Below, in pieces: positions 55,303 to 64,000 of a DNA stretch of 64,000 bases. The stretch spans positions 126,207,759-126,271,758 of the forward strand of contig NC_067473.1 in assembly GCF_947179515.1 (NCBI RefSeq), in the 5' to 3' direction. Each line of letters opens with the position of its first letter. The stretch's first letter is position 1. The notes below the pieces were generated by a model, which worked only from the letters and a program-made list of their open reading frames with translations, did not search any database and was not told where the DNA came from. This stretch comes from Apodemus sylvaticus (lineage: Eukaryota; Chordata; Mammalia; Rodentia; Muridae). The translations under genes were made by a program, and so were the position numbers.

Positions 55303-56882
55303 CTATCCCCTTTCTCTGCGGAATCACCATGGTGGCGGGGACTCTGTATGAATACCCTGAAAGTTGGAGGGCCTTCAAGGCCCTCATCATTCCTCAGTAC
55401 AGAGGGGCTCAGGTCCGCGTGCTCTCTGCACCACTCCACTTACACTTTGGCCAAACCAACCACACCCTTGAATTTCTCTGAAAGTTTCCTGCCGGCAAGG
55501 CTCCAGCATTTGAGGGTGATGACGGATTCTGTGTGTTTGAGAGCAATGCCATCATCTATTATATAAGCAATGAGGAGCTGTGGGAGAATATACCAGAGGC
55601 AGCAGCTCAGGTGGTGCAGTGGGTGAGCTTTGCTGTCAGTGACATCATTCCTCCAGCTAGCACCTGGGTGTTCCCCACTTTGGGCATTATGCACCGCAAC
55701 AAACAGGCCACTGAAAATGCAAAAGAGGAGGCTAAGAGAATCCTGGGGTTGCTGGACACTCACTTGTTGACATGGACTTTTCTGGTGGGTGAGGGAGTGA
55801 CGTCCGCTGATGTCACAGTTGTCTGCACCATGTTGTGGCTCTATAAACGGGTCTTAGAGCCTTCTTTCCGCCAGGCCTTCCCCAGTATCAAGGGATGGTT
55901 CCTTGTCTGCATTAACCAGTCCCAGTTCAGGGCCATCTTGGGGGAGGTGACACTATGTGAGAAGATGACCCAGTTTGATGCTAAGAAATTTGTAGAGACA
56001 GCCTTAAAAGGATACTACAATGAAAGAGAAGGGCTCATGAGAAGAGAAACAGAAGCCCCAGGCTGAACAGAAAGAGGAAAAAAGGCAGCTGCCCAGCTCT
56101 GAGGAAGACATAGATGAGCGTGAGCAGGTATTGGCTACTGAGACCAAGGCCAAGGACCCTTTCACTCACCTGCCCAAGAGTACCTGTGTGTTGAATGAGT
56201 TTGAGCCTAAGTACCCCAATGAGGACACCCTCTCTGTGGCACTGCCATATTTTTGGGAGCACTTTGATAAGGATGGCTGGTCCCTGTTGTATGCTGAGTA
56301 CTACTTCCCTGAAGAGCTCACCCAGACCTCATGAATTGCAACCTCATCACTGAAATGTTCCAGCGATTGGACAAACTGAGAAGAATGCCTTTGCTAGTGT
56401 TATCCTTTTTGGAACCAACAACAGTAGCTCCACTTCTGGCATTTGGGTCTTCTGAGGCCAAGAGTTTGCCTTTCCACTGAGTCCAGATTGGCAGGTGGAC
56501 TATGAGTAGTATATATAGTGGAAACTCGATCCTGGTAGTGAAGAGACCCAGATCCTGGTTTGAGAGTACTTTTCCTGGGAGGGGCCCTTCCAGCATGTGG
56601 GCAAAGCCACCAATTAAGGCAAGATCTTCAAGTGAACATGTCTTGCCAGTCGCCTAGCTATCTGCTCCTGCCCTTCCAGGGAGATGGGGGTCTTTAAAGG
56701 AAACCGAACATTGAAAAACATATTCTTGTCTTCCACGTCTCTCCCTCCATTTCTTACTTATGGTTAACGACGTGATCTCTCAGGTTCTTGATCCTGCCAC
56801 CGTGCCTGTGTTTCCTGCCATGCCTCCTGATAAATTCTTATCATCTGAAACTGTAAAGCAAAATAAAATCTATCTTCATTAA
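55303..56882 (+). pseudogene. Eef1g-ps: Processed pseudogene of eEF1G (elongation factor 1-gamma)
   Basis: The parent, eEF1G, is the gamma subunit of the eEF1B complex that recharges eEF1A with GTP in translation. The copy follows the mRNA without introns. A short 5' UTR ends in GCGGAATCACC before the ATG at 55329. The thioredoxin-like and glutathione-transferase-like N-terminal domain follows (for example QVVQWVSFAVSDIIPPASTW), then the Lys/Glu-rich linker and the conserved C-terminal domain (VALPYFWEHFDKDGWSLLYA). The original stop would be at 56633-56635, and a 3' UTR runs to AATAAA near 56862. It is dead: TGA replaces CGA at 55479, 56038 and 56453, a one-base gain shifts the frame near 56020-56032, and one-base losses do so near 56328 and 56385. 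The longest surviving open frame (55533-56066) is only part of it. No A-tail is left; a GATTAT shared by 55257 and 56889 is too short to call a target-site duplication. Confidence 0.97.
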
Positions 56883-57598
56883 TTTGTTTTGATTATGGTA
56901 TTTTATCATTTATCATTCATCACCCTGCAACAATTTCTAGAGTGGTACCTCTAAACACATATGACACTCAGATAGACTATAGCATGTTCTAAGCTCCCTC
57001 TAAAATGTACATGACTATATCTAACTGTTTAGCTAGCATCTTTACTTGATGCCTTAATATTTAATATCTCATATAGAGCTAATGCTTCCGTTGTTAACTG
57101 TAATTCAACCACACCAACTTCCTGCTGTTTCCTAAAATGCCAGAAATTCCTCTAACGTAGGAAATTTTCATTATCTCTTCTCACTATATGGACGACCCTT
57201 GCCTGATATTCCTATGGCTTGGTTCTCTCCTTTAACCCATCTCTGCTTCAGTACTATCTCTTCCAAGAAGCCTTCCCTACACTAACCACACTTCCTATAA
57301 GAGACCCAGTTATGAAACTCACTCTTCTCCTACCAGGTTATGCTCCTTTCATGGTATTATCATTAACTGACTGTTTTTTTTTCAACCTAAAGAAAAAAGA
57401 AAGAGAAATCTTGAGGTATCAGGAGTAATGAACTATTCCCTGTTGATGACATTCTTTCCAGAACCTGTGTACAAAATAGAAATATAAAGATATAAAAAGT
57501 ATTCATATGGTTTGATGTAGGTAGAAGTTTTACTTAGGAGTAAGTATCTGTTTAGATAAGGAAAGCTGTATGTATACAAATGTATGTATATGCATATA
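56883..57598. other. Stretch without a gene
   Basis: AT-rich sequence, nothing recognised. Confidence 0.5.
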
Positions 57599-57599
57599 T

Positions 57600-57962
57600 T
57601 TGAATTAAGTCAAAGATTGGAAAATGTCTGCCAATAAAGGATCGGCTAAATACATTGTAGTATATAAAACAAGAGAATTTGCTACAGCAATTTAGAATTA
57701 TGTAGATTTATACATTTTAGTATGGAAACATGGGTATGATTTATTACATAAAGTAGATATTACATTTTGAAGTGCATGCATCTATAAAACATGCACATAT
57801 ACAGACATAACTATTTGTGTACGAATACAGAAGAAAAATCTGAAAGAATATTGCTTTGAATGTTAATACATTTCATACTATTCTCTTTTCATTTTCTGTG
57901 TTTTGTAGGTGTTTTATAATAATAGGATACTATTTTTTAAATTAAAAAGATGAGACTATATA
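57600..57962 (+). mobile_element. Ancient L1 (L1M-type) 3' fragment
   Basis: 'GATTGGAAAATGTCTGCCAA', 'AAAGGATCGGCTAAATACAT' and 'TTTAGTATGGAAACATGGGT' follow the same old L1 segment as at 10600-10992. Frames are broken. Confidence 0.55.
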
Positions 57963-59962
57963 GAAAGTTCAGAGTTCACGGAATGTTTCCTAGTCAGAGC
58001 AAGACACTGTTTTACAGAAGAGAAGGCAGCATGAAGGATGCAGATTAAGGACTCTTTCTCCAACTTCAACAGCCCCGTGGGAGCTTAATGAGTGTGTTGA
58101 TTGATGTGACTGGCTGGAATTGATGTGGAGGAGTCTTAGGGTGACCTCCCTGCACTGTTGAATCACGACAGACAGCTCACAGTTGGGAGCAGAAGTTCAG
58201 TTCCCCCTCTGTACCAATTACACAAGCCCCTGCTTTCTATCGATTCAGACATATCCCTGATCACCAAGCAGCTGATAGAAATTGCCAACAGATTTCCCTC
58301 TGTGGGAATATAATAAGTTACACCCTCACACCCACTGTCTAATTTCCAACCTTCATGGAGGGAAACATTCACCTTCAAACTCATTTTATTTAGACATTCT
58401 GAATTATTTATATAAATTATATTTTGAAAGAGGGGCCAGAGCTGCAATTAACGAGAAAAATATTCTAGAGCTATATGTTATCATTCTAATATCATTAGAG
58501 TTGGAACTGTTATGCCAAGTACTGTGGAGAAATAAACTGATGATGAACAATGTAAAAATTATCTTTTAAGAAATTCAGGATTCTCAGATGCTACTTGTAT
58601 GTTCACTGGACTTACTTTCATGAGTGGAAGCATTGACTTTCCAGTGCAGTTTCTCTCAGACTAGAATGTCTGCTCATGCAGTGCTGTTGTTTAATGGCAA
58701 TTTGTGTGTATTTTTTGCATGTAATATCCAGTGAGACACAGTAATTTTATTGAAATTACAGTGCCATGTAGTTAACCTTCTAAGACTGACTTGTTGTCTG
58801 CCTTTGATATCAGTGTGTTGAAAGCTTATCAATATACAATATGGCTAGGAATGTGACATGGATGCTGGTAACCAAAGGGCAGAAATCACAAGCAAAATGC
58901 CAAAAGTGATCTTATTTAAAAATCTGATTTTGTTTTTAAAATACGTTTTATCATTATTTATTTTGTGGTAACATAGTTTCTCTTTTTCTTTTTTAGAAAA
59001 AAGTTCTCATAACTTGATAAATGATAGTTTTGTTTGTTAGAAAAGTTGCTTCGACATGTAAATAGGCAACAAAAGGCATAAATAGTTTTGTAAGGTTCCA
59101 AGATGTTTATACGTGCACACACCTACATCAAAAGCATAATTTGGCTGCTAGTCTGCTGCTTCATCCCTTATTTTTGAATTGTAGTAATTTCCTATGCAAA
59201 TATCAGCAAGCAGCTGTAGTGCTGTAGAATTTTCTGAAAGAATGAGATGTTTATATATTAACGACATATTTTTTGAAAATAAAAAGTGCCTAAAAGAAAG
59301 AAAGAAAGAAACAAACAAAAAAACTGACAAATTACTTTCTCATCTCTGGATGATAGGGTGGGGAAAGAGAGGTGGGTGGAGAAGGAAAGTGAGCTTTCTG
59401 ATGCCTCATAATTGTTAAAAGGCTATTAAAATTTAAATCTAAAATAGACAAGAATCCATGCACCCTTGTCTATCTTCCCAGACCAGTGGCTCACCAAGTT
59501 AAGATAGCCACCAGCAGAGTTCTCTGTTGTCTTAGCCAAGAACAGAAAGTCACACAACCCTGTGTGTTTTTTATCAAAGAATTAGCAGAGACATCCACAT
59601 GCCATTACCACTTCTTCAGCGGAACAGGGCATCAGCAGAGCTGTTCGCTCATGATAAGGAAAAGGGAGAGATTGTAGGCAGAAAGAAATCTCGCCATTTT
59701 CCTTGCCAACAATTTATTGCCTGCAAAACTATTACTTGGAGAGGGAAAATTTTTATATTTAATAGGTAAATCAGAGCCAGTCCAGGCGGTGTGTGACAGG
59801 AGACATTTAATTTCCCCCTCAGTGGGACATCTTATTCAATAGATGGTGGCTTAGCTGTGCTTTACCCGCTGCCTTCTGCAAGAAAGTGGTGTGAACTCAA
59901 AATTGATTGCATTAGTATCCAGAGCTCTGAACTCTGCTGGCCTGCGTTTCTTTTTCTCTTCC
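57963..59962. other. Long stretch without a gene
   Basis: About 2 kb, AT-rich, with a short AAAG/AAAC run at 59297-59325. No exon or clear repeat recognised. Confidence 0.45.
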
Positions 59963-59963
59963 T

Positions 59964-59964
<1 letters not shown>

Positions 59965-60003
<39 letters not shown>

Positions 60004-60006
60004 TAT
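59965..60006. repeat. (TTTA)n microsatellite
   Basis: About ten uninterrupted TTTA units. Confidence 0.98.
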
Positions 60007-60476
60007 TTAGTACCTTCTGCAGAACAAGCTATCTTCTTAATGGTGTGACTTAAAAGTTCTTCCCTTTGCCTCTCAGGACATTATCTAACTAGTACAAAAT
60101 ATTACAGTGCAAAATTGTTGGACTAAAAACATGGTCCAAATGCTTTTGCTCTGTGAAAATCATTTAAAATTGCTCCGTACATCTAAGTGTCTAAAAAATA
60201 TGTGGCCCTGATTTATACAGGAATGCAGAAACACGCCAGTGAGAGATCCGAATGCAAGGCATTCAGATTGTCTGGCAAATATCCTTCCTACATACTTTAT
60301 AATATAGCTCTTTAATCTTTCATAAGAATATAATTATACAATCGTGCAACAGAAAGATTCCTGGAAATGTAGACAAAAACCCAAATCCTAGTTTGGGCTC
60401 CAATTCTAAATAACTATATAATCTACCACTGTTCCACCCTGAACATGTCTGATCCCTGTAAATAACCGTAACTCTG
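60007..60476. other. Stretch without a gene
   Basis: Nothing recognised. Confidence 0.5.
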
Positions 60477-60490
60477 GACATTCTCCTTTT

Positions 60491-60667
60491 TTTGTTTTGT
60501 TTTGTTTTGTTTTGCTTTGTTTTGTTTTTTGAGACAGGGTTTCTTTGTGTAGCCCTGGCTGTCCTGGAACTCACTCTGTAGACCAGGCTGGCCTCGAACA
60601 CAGAAATCCGCCTGCCTCTGCCTCCCAGAGTGCTGGGATTACAGGCATGCGCCACCACACCCAGCTT
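60491..60667 (-). mobile_element. B1 SINE, minus strand, young, with a 14-bp TSD
   Basis: A (TTTTG)n tail, 'TTTTGAGACAGGGTTTCTTT', 'CTGTCCTGGAACTCACTCTG', 'GCCTCGAACACAGAAATCCG', 'AGTGCTGGGATTACAGGCAT', nearly consensus. Perfect duplications GACATTCTCCTTTT lie at 60477-60490 and 60668-60681. The internal 'CACAGAAATCCGCC' variant points to mouse rather than rat. Confidence 0.98.
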
Positions 60668-60681
60668 GACATTCTCCTTTT

Positions 60682-61214
60682 AAAAAGTTAAATTTTCTAA
60701 GAGTGGTGTGATTGTTAAAGTGAGCAACAGGATAGGACTGTGAAGACTGCAATTCTTTCTTTCCTTTTCCTCCTTCTACTCTCCCCTTTCCTCTTCATTT
60801 CTTCATCCTTCCTTCTCTTCCTCCTCTCCTTTTGAGTGAATACAAAGCATATTTGGTAAAACAGTCCCAACAGACAGAACATCCATATACATTTACATAT
60901 ATGTATACATATACACACACACATATATACATACATGTATGTACTATGTATGTGTATGCTGTTGCTCTGGCTTCAGGCCCTGGTTCTGAGGGCAGGAGCT
61001 GCTGAGAAGGAGCAGGAACAGAGGCAGGGAGGGAGACAAGCAAAAGGAAGAGAAACCTTGGCCCCAGTTTGTCCAGTGGCCCAGATGTTGTCTGAGTGTT
61101 ACTCTCCCAGATGTTCATCCTAGCCTGGGACAGCAAATGCCACACCCACTGGATTTTCCCTGGCAATACATTCTATTCATCAAACCTTTCTATCCTAGGA
61201 CTCCTATTTGTCAC
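60682..61214. other. Stretch without a gene; pyrimidine tract and TA/CA repeat
   Basis: A C/T-rich tract at 60750-60832 and a TATA/CACA repeat at 60888-60958. Predicted peptides here are repeat artefacts. Confidence 0.55.
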
Positions 61215-61657
61215 AGCCAAACATTGTTTTCAACTTGGCAGAATAAATTAAAATATAGGCCACTTGGCACTCACTCCTGAGAGAATTTTCTTGATTAGAT
61301 TATTTGAAGCAAGAAGACTCTCCCTAAATATGGGCTGTGCGTTCTGGTGATAGCCCAAGTAAAAGACTAGGAAGAAGCACACTTTGCTTTTTGCCTACTT
61401 GCCTTCACTCTTACAGGCAAATTCATCCATCCTGCTGCTGTGTTCCTTCACCAATATTAGAACCAATGTCTTGGACATTTAACACAGATTGAAGTACAGC
61501 AGCTCACTAATAATTCCCCAGTCCTTCATTGCTACATTAGAAACGATGAGATGTCTAGTCTCAGAGACTGAGCAGCTAACAGGTTCGCAAGAGTCTCAGC
61601 CTCATCAGTGTGAGGCAGTCATTATAGGACTGCATCCTGTAAGCCAGTCTAATAAAT
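61215..61657 (+). mobile_element. Rodent MITE, probably Charlie-type (RCHARR1-like)
   Basis: 'AGAATTTTCTTGATTAGATT', 'TTTTTGCCTACTTGCCTTCA', 'GCAAATTCATCCATCCTGCT', 'CAGTCCTTCATTGCTACATT' and 'TGTAAGCCAGTCTAATAAAT' follow a common rodent repeat. Class from memory. Confidence 0.55.
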
Positions 61658-61658
61658 C

Positions 61659-61665
61659 ACACACA

Positions 61666-61710
<45 letters not shown>
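61659..61710. repeat. (CA)n microsatellite
   Basis: CA run interrupted by CATA, grown at the end of the preceding repeat. Confidence 0.97.
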
Positions 61711-61963
61711 TACTAGTTCTGTTCCTTCAGAGAACTAATAAGACTATCGGTTTGGGGTATTATTTATTAAAGTATCAATAGATTAGATATTGGATATGAA
61801 TGTACTCAATAACCAATTGAGTATAGTGAAGTAGGCATATGTCTGTTCACATGTTCCTGTTCACATTTACCTTCCTTTCTTTGTGTATTTCCATCAAAGA
61901 GATGTTTTCATCTAATAAAATTCAAGTACTTTGGAAATTTCAAAATTATAATAATTATCTGTA

Positions 61964-62110
61964 AGGTTAGGTACAATGCTGTATGCCTTTAATCCCAGAA
62001 CTCAGGAGGCAGAGGCAGGTAAATATTTGTGAATTTAAGGTCATCCTAGTCTATATATGATGAATTTCAGATAAGCTGGGGCTACATGGTAAGATTCTGT
62101 CTAAAAAATA
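61964..62110 (+). mobile_element. B1 SINE, plus strand
   Basis: 'GTATGCCTTTAATCCCAGAA', 'CTCAGGAGGCAGAGGCAGGT', 'GCTGGGGCTACATGGTAAGA' and 'TTCTGTCTAAAAAATAATTA', with a small internal insertion. Confidence 0.92.
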
Positions 62111-63742
62111 ATTATGTATTGATCTATTTGTAAAATATTCCTGCATTATCTAAGGATAAGGAAGAACATTTCCACATTACCACCTAAACACTAACCTAAA
62201 TGGTTCTAGATATGAAAATTAAATTATTAAACCATAGGGTAGATTCCAGCTGTGCTTCAGCTCAATATTTGTCAGGAACTACAAATTTCCTATAATATAG
62301 CATTTCCATTATTTTCTTTGTTTAAACTGTGCTAGAAAAATTAATAATTAAGCAATATGCAGGAAAAATTCATGGGTCTGCTTTACAAAGTCACAAAGTG
62401 GTATGTCAGTTTGCTGAGACTATCACCATTACAAAATATTATCTCTGTAAATGACCATTCATTACACCCATAGGGATAGTATTCTAAAGAAATCAACATC
62501 GGATTCTAAAACTGCTTAATTATTTAGGAAAAATCCTTTATTGGGGTGCTTAAAAAACCTTAAACCACTATGAAAATGAGTTCTATTTCCCCCCAATGCA
62601 CATATATACATGAATGGATGAATGAGTGAATGAATGAATGAATGAATGAATAAGTAACAGGTAAATGCAATCAATGATTAAGCAGGTGGGCTATCTAGAA
62701 AAGCATCAATCCTTATGCAGAGTGGACGATATAGTTTGTACGTTAGTTGAAATTTGCTTGCATTCAGTTACTCTTTAGATTTCTTTAAGTCAGACACCCA
62801 ACATTGGTAATGTTTTTTTTTTTTTTTACCACCCATCCCTTAGTTTGTCAATAAAGCCAGTTTTACATGTAGTATTAGAAATGATCGCTCTTTAAGGGAA
62901 GTAAGATAACATGGGGGTGGGGCACATGTGTAAGTTATGTGTGACTATAATTTAATCTTCATGGCTTAAAAACCTCGTGACACTGTTTATTAAGTAATGC
63001 ATTAAGTTCATGCCACTCTCTTTCCATGTTAGATTCTGTGACATATAATTCCTTCTTGAATTCAGTTAGGCTTACATATATGTATTCAAATGTAAATAAC
63101 ATTCTCATTTCTATCATGCGAAAGCCAGTATGTCTGTCTTGACAGGCTACTTCATGACTCCATCCAAGAGATCAGGCATTAATTTGGATGGCTGGGCACT
63201 CTGGGTTTTAGGCTGGTGATTAATGAGTCTTTAAATGACTAGCTGCTGCTGTGAAACTCTGAAACACAGGACTGGCATGCTTATTTTTAAATGCATCTAA
63301 ACAGGGCCATGTATCCTGCAGCGAGGCTTTGTAAGGAAAGAACATTTAGACTATCAATGAGCCCATTCCTGTCCCAATATTATCATAATAATAATTTAGT
63401 GATACTTTAAAGGCTACAAGATCATGTGTGCTTAGTAGACAGTGATTCTGGAAACATTTCAGTACACATGGACCTCTAAGTTCTATTTTCCTCAGGATCA
63501 CATAGGACGCGCATTGGATGCTGGCCTTAAAGCTAATGCAACATTTCCTGCTCTTTTCTCATCATGTTGGTTTTTATCATGGTGTTTTTTATATTTCTTT
63601 CTCACAGACTGTTGTTTAAGGTTTCCTCTAAACAACAGCAGCACACTTTGTAGATCACATGTAATTCTTCCAGACTGTCCACAACTTCACATATCTTATC
63701 CTCTCAGCAGTCAAGGTGATAATTTTTAAGGTTTACTTTCAT
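62111..63742. other. Long stretch without a gene; (GAAT)n at 62606-62652
   Basis: A GAAT tetranucleotide run at 62606-62652. The remainder is repeat-poor, and 63120-63330 has ATTA/TAAT-rich unique sequence that could be conserved non-coding DNA. No exon recognised. Confidence 0.4.
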
Positions 63743-63743
63743 T

Positions 63744-64000
63744 TATTTGTGTCTGTATGTCTGTGTATATATGTGTGTATATGTATGTATCTACACGTGT
63801 GTGTCTGTTTCTATCTACATGCAAGTCTTTGTATGTGTCTCTGTGTGTGCCTGTTTATGCCTATCTTCATGTGTGTGTGTATCTATTTGTATGTGTCTGT
63901 CTGTGTACGTCTGTCTGTTTGGATATGTCTATCTCTGTGTTCCTGTGTGATTATGTGTCTGTTTGTATATGTCTGTCTCTATGTGTTTCTCTGTGTATAT
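63744..64000. repeat. Degenerate TG/TCTG array, runs off the window end
   Basis: Variant TGTGTCTG / TATGTGTC / ATCTATC units over 250 bp with no flanking unique sequence on the right. A 67-codon peptide of Cys/Val/Tyr repeats read through it is an artefact. Confidence 0.92.

Noticed and set aside
55533..56066. 177-codon open frame as a real gene
   Set aside because: It is the middle of the Eef1g processed pseudogene. The frame is closed on both sides by mutations relative to the parent protein and has no promoter or introns of its own.

Overview
The window looks like mouse (Mus) genomic DNA from an intergenic or intronic, gene-poor region. The evidence is dense rodent SINEs (B1, B2/B3, B4/ID), rodent L1 tails, rodent hAT-Charlie MITEs, many long CA/GT/GA microsatellites, and a B1 at 60491-60667 whose internal sequence is of the mouse type. 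I found no intact protein-coding gene, no convincing exon, no tRNA or rRNA gene, no CRISPR array and no prokaryotic or phage signature. Element family names are given from memory of consensus sequences, so they are less certain than the presence of the elements.

The one gene-derived feature is a dead processed copy of the translation elongation factor eEF1G at about 55303-56880. It is intronless and co-linear with the mRNA, and broken by CGA-to-TGA stops and several frameshifts. It lies just downstream of a probable solo LTR and a truncated URR1-type element.

Layout. 0-9 kb: simple repeats, B4, MIR, B1+B3, two rodent Charlie-type elements and an ancient Tigger-like fragment. 10-17.7 kb: old L1, SINEs, an L1 tail, a clean B2 with a 14-bp target-site duplication (TSD), a MER5-like element and a Tigger-type MITE with both inverted ends visible. 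17.7-22.9 kb: mostly repeat-free. 23-32 kb: SINEs, MIRs, an L1 3' end between ~170-bp direct repeats, a locally copied 67-bp segment inside a B3, a CTCF core site, a 65-bp tandem duplication, and a B2 inserted in a B1. 33-45 kb: URR1 elements, GA/CT arrays, MIRs, a 5'-inverted L1 with premature polyadenylation, and a CpG-enriched segment near 41 kb. 45-55 kb: a 3-kb repeat-poor stretch, B4/B3/ID SINEs, a duplicated NRF1-like motif and a TG-rich minisatellite. 55-64 kb: the Eef1g pseudogene, an old L1, a young B1, another Charlie-type element, a B1 and a TG-rich array that runs off the end.

No genes here act together. The interest is in recorded mutation events (retrotransposition, template copying, slippage) and in a few candidate regulatory sites. 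I found no new biological system.
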